Numbered from the stretch's first letter, positions 10,905 through 22,024 are shown. The stretch is DNA of 64,000 nucleotides from Ryuthela nishihirai (GCA_038380435.1 JAWZYU010000128.1:248001-312000); one strand, 5' to 3'. Notes: generated by a model not told the origin, from the letters alone. A program made the numbers and translations.

Positions 10905-11200
10905 TATGGGTTCGAGTCCCAGGTAACGTATGGATGTTTCTTGCTCTGAAAGCACGTACCGATGGGTTTGAGAAGGTCGTCATCCATCTGTTGGAGCATT
11001 AAATCTTGGTTCCGTTTGCAGGAGAGAACCATACACTTTACACATTAACCGAACACTCTGGATGGCCTTGACAGGAGTTTCCATCTGCCTCCTAGCAGCT
11101 GTCTGGTGGATCTCCTCCGCCCAACCTTCTCTGAGCCCTCTGGTTATTTGTAAACTCTCCATTCAGCCCATTGTGGACAAAACCGTGATGTTAGGAGATA
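10905..11200 (+). repeat. SINE1, truncated copy
   Basis: It starts near the B box (GGGTTCGAGTCCCAGGTAAC), then ACCGATGGG, AGAGAACCATACAC, GGATGGCCTTGACAGGAG, TTCTCTGAGCC and CATTCAGCCCATTGTG. The A-box half and the 3' tail motif are missing. Diverged from 47996-48393. Confidence 0.8.
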
Positions 11201-11525
11201 AATCAATCCAACCCTGAAGACGCTAGCTAAGGTTTCAAAACGGAAGTAGTCTCCTTCTGATTGACATCCCGATCATTTCACTGTAACGTCAAAGGAGTTT
11301 TTCAAAATTAATCCTAAATTCAAGCCTTCATTCCATGATGGAGTCAAGATCAATTTCCTCAGTGAAACTTTGAGCCTTGTACCAGAACTCCTCAACATGT
11401 ACAGCACTGAAGAGAAGATTAAGAGGCTCTGTCTTTTCTTCACTGTAATTAAGGGATTCTAGATGCACAAACTGCTCTTTGCTATAACTCAGTCTCTAAT
11501 ATTTTCCACATCATTCTTTAATAGC
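11201..11525. other. Stretch without a gene
   Basis: About 50 codons are open on both strands around 11300-11460, but I recognise no domain. Nothing else is supported. Confidence 0.35.
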
Positions 11526-11534
11526 GTTCGCTTT

Positions 11535-11945
11535 CGACTACAGTCAACAGTCATTTTTTAGGGCAGCTTACAGTTCCTTGGAGAGGCGGATTGTTGTTGA
11601 CAGGTTAGGATAAGTAAAAATAATACCTTTTCTTTCAAAAATATTTTCACTGACGAGAGTTCTGCGGCGGGATGAAGTTTCAGCATGCTATTGGATTACT
11701 TTTGTACGAGAATCAACTTACCAAGTGAGTGTTAAACGTAGCCATAGTTGGTGGAGGTTTCGCAGAGATAAATCTCACTAGGTAGCAGCATTCGGTGCTT
11801 TGCCAGTATCATTTAGATGTAATACCTTCTCAGTAGCGAGAGCGCAGAGCAGTGAGGCGTTTTCCACGTGCTGGTCACTAACTTCAGTGGAACAATGCTG
11901 GGTAGTTGGAGTGTCGAGTTAGTCTAGTGCAGCGGGGAGGAGCGG
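11535..11945. repeat. Penelope-like flanking repeat, copy 1
   Basis: It shares CAGTTCCTTGGAGAGG, TGACAGGTTAG, CTGACGAGAGT, AGTTTCAGCATGCTA, CTCAGTAGCGAGAG and AACTTCAGTGGAACAATGCTG with the copy at 14604-15036 in the same orientation. Such 'pseudo-LTR' repeats flank many Penelope-like elements. This copy alone carries an insertion of about 82 bp (11696-11777). Confidence 0.85.
11696..11777. repeat. 82-bp segment, exact copy at 16136-16217
   Basis: All 82 bases are identical to 16136-16217, exactly 4440 bp downstream, while the surrounding repeats differ at many sites. One end (CGCAGAGATAAATCTCA) resembles the reverse strand of SINE1. It interrupts the flanking repeat compared with its two other copies. 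Confidence 0.9.
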
Positions 11946-12079
11946 TGCGGCCGGTTGTCCAATGGTGGTGGGTGATGGGGGTTGGAAGTGACGTAACAAG
12001 ATGTGCCAACCTGCAGGAGGAAGGGGTGTGTTAAAATTGCAACATCTGCCTCAGAAGGCGAAAATCTTGAGGGTTTCAT

Positions 12080-14560
12080 TGAAAATAACTTGAGTTTTGG
12101 ACTGGGGGTGAGGAGACAATGAATGTGGATTCGAACTGGGGGACTACCTTGCCATCAAGGACAATTTTTGGAAGGATGGTTCGTAGAATTTTGTTTCTAA
12201 TGTCCCGTTTATGCTCGTCTATCTTGTGTTTTAGGGTGCGTGTAGTGCAGTCGATATAGAGAGAGGGACATCGGGGGGGGGGGGGGGGGGGTGAAATAGA
12301 GGTTAGGGGAATGAAGCAGATTCCGACTTTGTCAGTTTGGTTTATGGGATCTCTATCATGCTTAAGAATTTTAAATAGATTCGGTGGTGTTTTGAAAGGA
12401 ACTTTTAGGTTGAATGGTTTTAGGAGGTTGCTAACAAATGGTGCAATATTGAGGAAGGTAATGGAGGGGGTGAATTTATGATGTGGTTGCAGAGGTGATG
12501 GAAAGTGATTGTGTAATTTATGCTTAGCTCTGTGAAGAATTCTACTGATAAAGGTATTAGTATAACCAGCATTACGCAGTGTGGCAAAGGTAAAGCTGAT
12601 TTTATTTTGCAGGTTGGTTGGGGAATCACAGGCGCGCAAAGCGAGATAAAATGCGGAGTAGAAAAAGACACTTTTAAATTGGGTGGGAGGAAAGGCATCG
12701 AAGGGAATAAGGGTTGGGGAAAACCAGGTTTGCGGAAATCGCTAATGGTTAGAGTGCCTTGGCTGGTTCGCCGAATATTAAGGTCCAGAAATGGAAGGGT
12801 TCTGTCTACCTCACTCTCTTGTGTGAATGAAATGGTAGGGTAAAATGAATTAAGCTTTTCAAAGAATTTGGCGAGTTACTTATCTGAGTGTTCCCAAATG
12901 AGAAACACATCGTCTGCAGATCTGACCCAAAAGAGAGGTTTGCATGCTCGCTGATCGATCAGGAGCCTTTCGAGGTTACGGAGGATAGCGTCGACTAGTA
13001 GGTCTGAAAGAGACGATCCCATGGGGCATTCGGTGAGCTGCTTATAAAGGGTTGAATTATATTTAAAATAATTATTATGAATGACAAGGTCGAGCATTTT
13101 CGAAATTTCATTAGTTTTGGACTTGGTTAAGATCTCCAGAGTTAATCAGTATTTTGATCAAAATTGCTTTTGCTTGGTCTACTGGAGTGCTATAGGGTGC
13201 AGGAAAAAAACATCAAAGGAAAGGAGTTCGGCGAGATCGGGATATTTTTTAAATTTCGGATTTTCGAGAGAAAGTCTGTGGTTGAGAGGTGGTTCTGGGA
13301 TCTGGAGGGAGAAAAAGGGGTGAAATAATTTTAATAACCCTTTTCCGAGGTTGAATGTAGGTGCACAATATTTTGATATGAGGGGTAGGAAGGGTTATGA
13401 GGGTTTGTGTGTTTTGATTTTAACAAAAAGGGATAAAGGCCGTTGGTAAAGGGGTGTGAATGCAAATTTTCATAGATTGTCTGGAATAAAGTTATTTCTC
13501 TTGAATGCTGTGACGTTTTGGGAAAGATTGCAGGTGGGATCTTTCTGCGTCACTTTAACCTTTAATGCAGCTATGGTTTGTTCCATATTTGACTCAAATA
13601 TTGGGGTATCGAGGATAACAGGTTGTGCAGATTTGTCAGCAGAAAGTATTCAATCAATCGATTATATTTCATCATCATATGCAATTTATAACATAGAAAA
13701 ATATGAGTAAACCCAAAAACCACATGGTTTGTCTGGGTCACTAAAGGAAATTAATACAAAAATTAATAACGACTACAAAGATTACAAACAATATGTGTCA
13801 TTTTTCCGATATATGTACAACAGATATTTACTTTACGCTTGATTATCTAACATAGGGGAATCATCATCTTTCAAAGCTTAGATGCCTGGTTTGTGCGAGG
13901 CATCTGGGAGAGATTTGATAATGTTTGATGGAGTGGTCTAAAGAGCTGAAACCGGAGCTTATCTCTCTCAAGCTTGGGTACCTAATTGACTATACCTTCC
14001 AGTTCTGTGATGATCTCTTGCGTGTGGCATTTCCGTGGGGGAGGGGAAATAAATGTGGTTTCGAGTTCTAGAAGGTTGCTTTCTTCAGATGTAAATTTGG
14101 GGGACGAAAGGTTTAAAAATGGGACCGGATGCTTAACCGGAGGTTTACTGTTTCTGGTATATTTCGTTTTTAGATGGTTTAACTTTTTTCATGCCTTATA
14201 TTTCCAAGGTTTTCAATTCTTTCACTTTTTCGGTGAATACACAGAAGGTGCTCATATAGCTTGGAAGCAGGAATGGTTTTGGCAAGCTATAGGTGGAGTT
14301 CACTAGTTTGTCTTTCTCGTATACCAATGTTGCGACGTGCTTTCCTAATAGAAGCTCGAATAAATTTTATTTTAGCGGTGTGGATGATTCTTTGCTCAGC
14401 GATGGTTTTCGTATTGAACGTAATTCTTGAAAAATTTGGAATCAGCTACTGGTCCCTCTATTTAATAAGAAATTTTAAATGCAGCAGTTGGTCGGCCAGG
14501 TATAATTTTGATTTAAGGAACTGTTTGCGCAGATTCTTGTCAATGCATGCTTAACTAACG
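12080..14560 (-). pseudogene. Penelope-like retroelement, RT plus GIY-YIG-like tail
   Basis: Penelope-like elements copy RNA into DNA with a reverse transcriptase and an endonuclease of GIY-YIG type. Minus-strand pieces in order: AALKVKVTQKDPTCNLSQNV, VKIKTHKPS and LISKYCAPTFNLGKGLLKLF (13350-13600), FKYNSTLYKQLTECPMGSSL and FWVRSADDVFLIWEH (12880-13080; catalytic ADD, usually YVDD), TLPFLDLNIRRTSQGTLTIS, YTNTFISRILHRAKHKLHNH, FKTPPNLFKILKHDRD, then CTTRTLKHKIDEHKRDIRNK (12180-12250; GIY-YIG-like region). Many stops and frameshifts exist, so it is dead. The N-terminal part (13700-14560) is only weakly readable. It is bounded by repeats at 11535-11945 and 14604-15036, the usual Penelope layout. 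Confidence 0.85.
12273..12291. repeat. Run of 19 G
   Basis: A homopolymer of 19 G in AT-rich DNA, inside the Penelope-like tail just before the CTTRTLKHK region (minus strand poly-C, read as a proline run). The length is likely to vary between reads or alleles. Confidence 0.9.
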
Positions 14561-14603
14561 ACTGTAAGAATGCAGTGCTAACCACTGTAGAGATGGTAAT
14601 ATT

Positions 14604-15036
14604 TCACGGTATCATTAATAACCCATAAGAATTTAAAACTTTTTTTGCCGATTAAATTTATTTACACAAGTACTGCAATGTGTTATTTACATGGTTGTAA
14701 AAGACGAGTGCTTTCGACTGTACTCAGTAGTCATCTTCAGGGCGGTGTACAGTTCCTTGGAGAGGGGATTGTTGATGACAGGTTAGATTAAGAAAAAATA
14801 ATACATTTTTTTCTCTCTTGGAGACATTTTCGCTGACGAGAGTCCTGCAACGGAAAGAAGTTTCAGCATGCTAGTGGAGTAAAAGTCACTAGGTAGCAGC
14901 AGTTCGGTGCTTTGGAAGTATCACTTACACGTAATCGCTTCTCAGTAGCGAGAGTGCAGAGCAGTGAGCTGTTTTCCCACCTGCTGCTCACTAACTTCAG
15001 TGGAACAATGCTGCGCAGTTGAAGTGTCGATTTAGT
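14604..15036. repeat. Penelope-like flanking repeat, copy 2 (palindrome left arm)
   Basis: Direct copy of 11535-11945 and inverted copy of 15050-15492. From the outside in it reads TATCATTAATAACCCATAAG, TTACACAAGTACTGCAATGTG, TTTCGACTGTACTCAG, CAGTTCCTTGGAGAGG, and at the centre CAATGCTGCGCAGTTG. It lacks the 82-bp insert. Confidence 0.88.
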
Positions 15037-15049
15037 GTCGAATTGGAGT

Positions 15050-15492
15050 GTCGACTAATTCGACACTTGACTGAACTGCGCAGCGATGTTCCAATGAACT
15101 TAGTGACCAGCACGTAGGAAAACAGCTCATTGCTCTGCACTCTCGCTACTGAGAAGGAATTACATCTAAAAGATACTGGCAAAGCACCGAACTGCTATTA
15201 ACTAGTGACTTTTACTCCACTAGCATGTTGAAACTTCTTTCTATTACAAGACTCTCATCAGCGAAAATGTCTGCAAGAGAAAAAAAAAGATATTATTTTC
15301 GTTTAATTTAACTTGTCAGCAACAATCGCATATCCAAGGAACTGTACGCCGCCCTGAAGATGAGTGCTCAGTACAGTCGGAAGCTCTCGGCTCCTACAAC
15401 CATGTAAATAGCACATTGCAGTACTTGTGTAAAAAAATCTAACCGGCAAAAAAAACGTTATACAATCTTATGAGTTATTAATGATGCCTTAA
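15050..15492. repeat. Penelope-like flanking repeat, copy 3 (palindrome right arm)
   Basis: Reverse complement of 14604-15036 by the same landmarks in reverse order, ending in CTTATGAGTTATTAATGATG. The two arms meet head to head at about 15043 (GTGTCGACTAATTCGACACT), making a near-900-bp palindrome. Confidence 0.88.
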
Positions 15493-15527
15493 AAATGTTT
15501 ATTGATTTGCCACTACATCCTCTAGAT

Positions 15528-15850
15528 TAGGGGTTCCCAACGTGGTTTACGCGGTAAAATTTTTTAGATCACGCCATGAGAGCTCAAAAATCACTAGATC
15601 TAGAAACAAGTCCATTTTACTGATTACCCAGTAAAATGTTTATAATATTATTAAAATTATTAAATTGTTAATGTCATTTTTTGCTTTTATCGATATATGC
15701 AATTTATGATAACAAAATTTAATGTGTATATATATATATGTTTTATTTTATTCCCATTGTTATATTATAACTGTAGTTTTATCTATCATATACCCAATTA
15801 CGTGCACATTTCCAGGGGGTACGTGAAGCATGAAAGTTTGGGAACCACTG
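15528..15850. mobile_element. hAT-type non-autonomous element (323 bp)
   Basis: The left end TAGGGGTTCCCAAC matches the reverse complement of the right end, GTTTGGGAACCACTG (two mismatches over 14 bases and one length step). An exact 8-bp target duplication CTCTAGAT lies at 15520-15527 and 15851-15858. 8-bp duplications and ends of this kind are typical of hAT transposons. There is no coding sequence. Related 3' ends occur at 63738-63903. Confidence 0.88.
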
Positions 15851-15858
15851 CTCTAGAT

Positions 15859-16135
15859 AAAAGTAGTTAAAGGAAAACTGAAAACCGGTACCACTGTATA
15901 TTAGAGTATTTTTTAATGTAGTGTTATGTATTCGTTCAATCACAAAGTACTCAAACATACTTGGACGAGTTCTAGTTTTGCTAAGAATTATAAACAAAAG
16001 CCTACGACCTCCTACTTTACAACAGGTCGTTTACAATTTATATAACGTACCCAAAGGATTTAACACTTCACCACATACACAATTTATAATGGGACCGCCA
16101 TTTCAATTTACGTAAGGTATTTTGTGCAGGAATCT
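15859..16135. other. Stretch without a gene
   Basis: No supported feature between the hAT element and the 82-bp duplicate. Confidence 0.4.
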
Positions 16136-16217
16136 TTACTTTTGTACGAGAATCAACTTACCAAGTGAGTGTTAAACGTAGCCATAGTTGGTGGAGGTTT
16201 CGCAGAGATAAATCTCA
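16136..16217. repeat. 82-bp segment, exact copy of 11696-11777
   Basis: Identical to 11696-11777 at every base. On the minus strand it contains CCAACTATGG followed 21 bases on by CTTGGTAAGT, which looks like a start codon and a splice donor; that may be chance. It directly precedes a rearranged SINE1. Confidence 0.9.
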
Positions 16218-16229
16218 ACAGTGGCTGGG

Positions 16230-16600
16230 GAGGATTGTATTGCATTGTTTTACCACAGAGCGGCACTTTATTGCACGAAATGGGATAAATGAGAAAGTCA
16301 CAAGAACCCATAAAGCTCAAAGAATGTTGGCGGAGGAGTACCACTGTACAGCTATTAGGATACACATGGAAGCCTCCTGTCAAGGCCATCCAGCATGTCT
16401 TTTAACGTGCACAGGGTATGGTTCTCCCATACCCAAAGCCACAACTTAACGTCCAACTGGACGTTAACGGATGCTGTCCCCTACTGACTTTGGGCAGGGA
16501 GGATGTCCCCGCCTTGCCCAAGGCTGCCAAATGGCCGTTTAGCCTGTTGTGTGCAAAAAAGTGCCGTTCAGAGGTAAAACAACGCAATACTCTAAGGAAT
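16230..16600. repeat. SINE1 foldback (minus copy joined to a plus tail)
   Basis: 16232-16505 reads as SINE1 on the minus strand (AGAGCGGCACTTTATTGCAC, GTCAAGGCCATCCAGC, GTGCACAGGGTATGG, CCCCTACTGACTTTGGGCAG). From about 16525 a plus-strand SINE1 tail follows (AAATGGCCGTTTAGCC, TGTGCAAAAAAGTGCCGTTC, AGAGGTAAAACAAC). The two tails face outward and could pair over about 55 bp. An inner TTAACGTCCA/TGGACGTTAA hairpin lies at 16447-16468. Confidence 0.8.
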
Positions 16601-17215
16601 TGCCAAAAAATTAAAAAAAGGAACTAATGTGCAGAATCATTACTATTGGATCTAAAATCTGATCTCAAAACCCATTTTCTCATTAGAAGTTAGCAATTAA
16701 ATTATTTAATTCTTTAAAGAGAATATGTTACATAAGCTTATATCGTATTTAGATAATTTCAATCGTTTTCGACAGCTTTAACTGCGATTTATTTGTTTTC
16801 TTTCGTATCCGTTGTTTACAAAATGGCCGAAGAGGGCCGAATCTGAGGTGAGGCATGGTCAATTTCCCTCTCCCTTGAGAATGTAAGTAAGAGTAATGGA
16901 AACAGAAATTATTAAACTTTAGCATGTTTCATGCATTTTTTAAAATAGATTCGTACACATCTGAATGGAGGGAAAATGTTATACTTCAATGAAAATTCAG
17001 TCTCTTTCCCCCACCTTCATTGCGTCACTTCCTACTTTCCTTTCTTTCTGGATCTTTCTTTCTGGACCTGCTACACAAGTATTAGGATGGATATGAAGTG
17101 TTCATTGCAAACGAAACGAATAAAATTCAGATAATATCATTAAAGTTTCAGTATTCACCCTAATTTAGGGTTTAAATTGAGATAAAATTAGAATTTAGAT
17201 AAAAGCATTTTATAG
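16601..17215. other. AT-rich stretch without a gene
   Basis: No supported feature. Confidence 0.45.
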
Positions 17216-17300
17216 AAAGGTTGGTGGGGCTGGACTCACCAACCTTTATATATGGTTATATATTATAATGTTTATAACCCTTGGTTATAACCATTATAAT
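17216..17300. repeat. Two adjacent hairpins
   Basis: AAAGGTTGGTG at 17216-17226 pairs with CACCAACCTTT at 17237-17247. A second stem pairs 17262-17279 with 17283-17300 (18 bp, one mismatch, 3-base loop; core GGTTATAACC). Confidence 0.8.
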
Positions 17301-17345
17301 TAGATGTTAGTAAACCTTACTTCTTACTTTACTTACTTCCTTAAC

Positions 17346-17570
17346 AATAATAACTTTAAGATAGATGTTATTAACTTTACTTGAAATCCTTTTCTTCAAC
17401 AAGGCATTAAAGCGTCTATATTTCTTTAAATAATGTCTTAATAATAACTTTAAGATTGGTGTACGCCACCAATATTTTTTTATTAATAATAATAACTTTA
17501 AGATAGATGTTATTAACTTTACTTGAAATCCTTTTCTTCAACAAGGCATTAAAGCGTTTATATTTCTTTA
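17346..17570. repeat. Tandem pair of an 83-bp unit, 142 bp apart
   Basis: Copies at 17346-17428 and 17488-17570 share TAACTTTAAGATAGATGTTA and CTTCAACAAGGCATTAAAGC with a single visible difference (GTCTA/GTTTA). The spacer also repeats TAATAACTTTAAGAT. A recent local duplication. Confidence 0.88.
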
Positions 17571-18502
17571 AGACCTGTTGATGCATGTCTTCATTGCAAC
17601 ATATTAATAAAGATGTTCCCTAATTTATCAATTACGTTTAGGGTATGAAACCTTTCAAAAACTATATTATAAACATATGGATGTGAATAAACTTCTTAAT
17701 ATCTCAAAATTTACATCTCACATTATATGGCAGATATTTGCTAAGATAGAATGCATTTTTATGTTTGCTGCATATTTGTTTGAAAGGTCATTTCAAAATG
17801 GACATCGCATCAAACAATATAACCCTTATCATTTATTTTAGTTGGGATCATTCCAACAGATGGCGGTGGCGAACGGCATTACAAATAAGTAACACCTAGT
17901 TGCCAAATTCCGAACTACGGTTTTCTTAATGTAGTACTTGAGCAAAAGTTTGAATTACGCAAATTTAAAATGTAATGTATTTCCATGGAGTTGCTGTTTC
18001 TACAAGAGTATTTAAGTATTGATATTTTAATTCTGATCCCCAGATACATAAAATATTAACACAGAGAAGAACTTGCGCGAATTTGATGTCCTTAGTACAT
18101 AAATTGGGAAAGCAGTAATAGAATTTCATATTTTTTTTACTTAATTTTAAATGTCTTAGATTTCTAAAAATTTTTTTTTTTTTGCAACCACTCTCATCAC
18201 TATACTTAAAGCAGCCAACAGTGATTTAATGCTTAGTAAATCAAAGTTGCGCAGTGCATTTAATAGTGAATCAGTGACATAATTTTATGCCATTCTATCT
18301 TTAATATAAGTAGTGACAAATTGTGAAGACTTAAAATTTGCCTGAAAAATGTTTCATGAAAACTTTCTCTTCGCAGCATGAGGAGTGTTTGGTTGTGATG
18401 TTAGGAATACTTTCTCTCTTGTAGGTACTGAGGGCGAATGGCCTTTTACTACTGTAAAACTTTTTACTTTCTTTTTTCCGGTTTCTACTCACTGTCAGCT
18501 TT
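17571..18502. other. Stretch without a gene
   Basis: AT-rich DNA with no recognisable feature; AGATGGCGGTGGCGAACGGC near 17860 is a locally GC-rich spot. Confidence 0.4.
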
Positions 18503-18510
18503 GACTAGAG

Positions 18511-19013
18511 CAGGCATGGCCAACATACGGCCCGCGGGCCGGATCCGGCCCGCGTAATGAATTTATGTGGCCCGCGAACAATTTTTCAATATTAGCATTT
18601 AACTTCTAGTAATTAATCGAATGAATTCTCGATACTTCTATATTTTTTAAAAAAGATTCCGTTATAAAGAATTAAAACTTTTATACTCATCTGTACTCGA
18701 TATGATCTGTTTGATGATTGAATGATTTACATTTGGAGGCTGTGTTAAGAATAGCTACTACAAGTATAGAACCAGATATTAAAAAAATAATAAGCGATGC
18801 AAACCGCCTCAACACGTCGCATTAGTTATTATGTTAATTTGTTGTATTGATTTACTTACAATTATTCATAAACAAATTTCATAATAAAATTTTGTTTACT
18901 TAAAGAAATAAGTGTTTTGCTTAACATTTTTCAATTTTAATATTTCGTCCGGCCCGTGAAAATATTTTTTTTTTCCAATCCGGCCCGGGGGCAAAAACAG
19001 TTGGCCATGCCTG
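18511..19013. mobile_element. hAT-type non-autonomous element (503 bp)
   Basis: The left end CAGGCATGGCCAACATACGG and the right end CAGTTGGCCATGCCTG are inverted repeats over CAGGCATGGCCAAC. The exact 8-bp target duplication GACTAGAG lies at 18503-18510 and 19014-19021. Both ends carry GGCCCGCG/CGGCCCG-rich subterminal DNA, unlike the AT-rich interior. No coding sequence is seen. A related end fragment is at 42020-42095. Confidence 0.93.
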
Positions 19014-19133
19014 GACTAGAGGTATGTTTGGTTGCCTTCTCTTCGAAAGCATGGTGTGTGGCGAACTATCTGGCTGGCGCAGCGCATCCTGCGTTGCAAT
19101 CGAAGGACGTTCCAGTTACAGAGCAAACGCAGA

Positions 19134-19255
19134 GGAAGAATTGCCGTCCAGGATAGGAGGCGCTCTACTCGCCTATGCCGGCGGCGTTTGCAAAGGAAGA
19201 ATTGCCGTCCAGGATAGGGGGCGCTCTACTCGCCTATGCTGGCCGGCGTTTCGTA
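19134..19255. repeat. Tandem 61-bp duplication, GC-rich
   Basis: GGAAGAATTGCCGTCCAGGA occurs at 19134 and 19195, followed by GGCGCTCTACTCGCCTATGC and a GGCGTTT motif in both. The GC content stands out. The DNA just after it (19250-19370) repeats GTAACT/AGTTAC-like words. Confidence 0.85.
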
Positions 19256-19570
19256 ACTTTGTAACTCTTTTGGAATCTCTAAAGCGTAGCTAAGCGTAAT
19301 TTTAGCGTTAGCGTAACTGGATAAGGTAACTTTAGTAACGTAAGCTAACTTAAATAACTTTAGTTTTATTTTCAAAACAAAGTTAATCAGGAGGAGAAAA
19401 ATAATAGCTACCGTTCTAAATTTCAGTATCAGTTAATGTAGTTTTAAACGTTCGTTTAATCCGTTAATTGCAAACACTACAATCCAGGTGTTCTAGGTTG
19501 GTGGCTTGCAGTGTGAGCTGCTGATAATTAATGCGGAAATAAGTATCTAAACCACTAAATAAGTTCAGAG

Positions 19571-20596
19571 TAATGATGGACAAAATGACTCTTTTCAAAT
19601 ATTCGATTCTGTTGAATTGGCTGACTTAAAAGAGTCATTCAAGAGATTCGTTCGTTTGACTCATTTTATTATCCAAGTGTTTCAAATTAGTCACTGTTTT
19701 ATGTAATCGAGTAGGTAAACAGTTTCAAAATTATGGACGCTAAATAACATAGAAATATTAATTTTCTTTAATTTAATTAGCTAAATTTCCTCATGTCATT
19801 ACATTTCGAAAAATATATAATTTATAGACTTTTTTTTTAATTATAGACAATTTAATTTTTGCGCAATACTAAAACTTTCTCTTTGTGTTCGAGAGCTGTC
19901 CAGACACAGCCTATCATGATCGTAATTAATTTTTTCGATAGCACGTAAAAAATGAAACACAACTTCAAAAGATTTGTCCGATTTACTGATTGTTAAGATA
20001 TCACCTGAAAAAAATCTAGCACCTACAGAACAAGTGAATATAAAAATATTTTTCAAAGCTGAAAAGTGCGAAAACATCTTTTTCAACTGCTTTGATGAAA
20101 TTACTGAAAGAGATTTATATTTAAATCATAGCAACTATTAAAAGTGACTTCTTTTAAGTCAGCTTTCGCTGGAATTTTATTTATCTATATTTATTATTAA
20201 AAAACATCTCCTGCGAACGACTGATCATTCGCGGAGTTAGAGGAATCACATGAGCTAGTCTGGAAGAATTCGTGAGTCAGTCCCTCTGATTCGACAACAA
20301 AAGGAGTCAAATGATTCATTTGAGCCATTGAGTCAGTATGGCCGATTTGTTCAGTCTGATTCTTTTGGCTCCTTCGAAAGAAACTTTGAAAAAAAAAGTG
20401 ATTTTTAAACTGCAATAATTTTCCGCTTCTGCAATTTTTCAGTTAATTAGTGACTGTGTTTTGTTGTGAAAAATAATCCATGGTGACTTCAAATGAGTGA
20501 AAGAATCGATTCTTTTCAGAATGAAGTTACGAACGAGTGACTCACTTACCTGATTCGTTCATTTTTAACAAATCGTTCGCGAACGACTCATCACTA
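19571..20596. mobile_element. hAT-type non-autonomous element (1026 bp)
   Basis: The left end TAATGATGGAC matches the inverted right end GACTCATCACTA. Target duplications are GTTCAGAG at 19563-19570 and GTGCAGAG at 20597-20604 (7 of 8). The subterminal DNA is crowded with GACTC, GAATCA and TTCGTTCG words in both orientations (e.g. AATCGTTCGCGAACGACTCA at the right end), as in many hAT elements where transposase binds repeated sites. Internal frames are short and unrecognised. Confidence 0.75.
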
Positions 20597-20799
20597 GTGC
20601 AGAGACACTTTCAGGACCGAAAACAAAAACGGTGAAGTGTTCAATGTAGTTTGGATTGTGTGGCAGAAATTATAAACCGTGGGAAGAAAGATCACGATGA
20701 TGGAGGAAAGTTTTAGAATATTTACCAAACTTACATATTCGTAATTTTTAATCATGAAGCTTCAAATAAGAGCATTTTTTTAATAATTCAATATAAGCT

Positions 20800-21740
20800 C
20801 GGTGGACCAAAAAATTTAATCACCTCTAATTTCTGATCAAATATATTGTGTAACACCCACCTTCGCATGAATAACAGCAGCGATACTGTTAGGTAGGGAT
20901 TCCGCCAGTCGTCGGATGTAATTTACATCAGTTGTAATCACTTCTCCAATAAATAACACTCGTATTTCAGCTAGATTACGTGGATTCCTATTTCGATGCT
21001 TCAACCTCTGTTCCATAGTCCCAAAGGATTTCAATGGAATTTATATCCGGTGACATTGCGGGCCAGTCGAAGTATCCCAATGCTCCTCGAGTCAGTCACA
21101 AATAGTTTTGTCCCTGTGCACCTTGCATTTGTCATCCTGGGACACTGGAGGGTCTATGTAGTGTTTGTCCTTCGAAAGAAACACAAACCGCAATACCTGG
21201 TCTTCCTAAATATGTATAATGCCTTCCTGATTTAGACGCGTCGATGCATGAACTAATGGGTCAAACTCATGGTAGGTAAAACATCCCCAGAATATCACAG
21301 AACCACACTGAATACTACCTTGGATAGAGTTCGAATGAAAGGCTTCGTTATTCCTGCGATGAAACCTGTGTCTTCCATCGTTGGCTTAAAGACCGGAACT
21401 CGACTCATCTGACCAGATAAGAATTTCCAGTGGAATGCAATCGAATGTCTTGTCCGTTGCAACTGAGCTGCTTTATGTGCAGCTGTTTGCATAGATTTGT
21501 TCCGAGATATTCTGCTCCAAATACCCAAAGAATGCGGTTTCTTTCGAAATGTTCTTTGTGAATAGGCAGATGTGGTCCTTCGTCATTGCATGTAGCAATT
21601 TCTCCCTGGTTTTAAATCAGTTTACAGTCACTAGTCGTGATACTCATCGGTGGTCCCTGTCTGTGAGCACTGACATGCGACCACAGTAATATCTTTGATT
21701 ACACTGGTCTGCAAAAAAAAAAAACTTTTTTCCCTCGCTT
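20800..21740 (-). pseudogene. Tc1-type transposase remnant, second family
   Basis: Minus-strand pieces read HFERNRILWVF, SIAFHWKFLSGQMSRVP (DDE region, first D lost), SVIFWGCF-type sequence, DWPAMSPDINSIEILWD (catalytic E context), KHRNRNPRNLAEIRVL, and ITTDVNYIRRLAESLPNSIA with VIHAKVGVTQYI before a stop at 20837. Stops and frameshifts interrupt it repeatedly. The residues differ clearly from the element at 9541-10756, so this is another Tc1-type family. The right end may be near CACTGGTCTGC at 21699; I could not prove inverted ends. Confidence 0.75.
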
Positions 21741-22024
21741 TGAAAATTTTTCTGATTGTTATGTTTTGGAGAGTGATGAATCCGAATCTGACAGCCGTTT
21801 TGTTCCATCACCTACAGTTTCAAGTTATATGCGTTTAATTTAGAAAAACACTCTTTTACTCAGAGGAGATAAATATATTTTACCAAATATTTATTTATGT
21901 TATACAAAGCTAAAACTGACACTAATAAATCTTGATAGATGTAAATATTAACAAAAAAAAAATATTTTGCTGTCTTCTATCGCTTATATTTTATTTCTGG
22001 AGCTTCATGCTGCAGAGCCCAAGA

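Noticed and set aside
11696..11777. Intron of the Penelope-like element
   Set aside because: Removing GTGAGA...AAAAG does not restore the sequence of the two copies lacking the insert, and an exact copy lies outside the element.
12076..12639. 187-codon frame with a proline run
   Set aside because: The run comes from the 19-G homopolymer. Only the parts with Penelope motifs are kept; the continuous frame is accidental.
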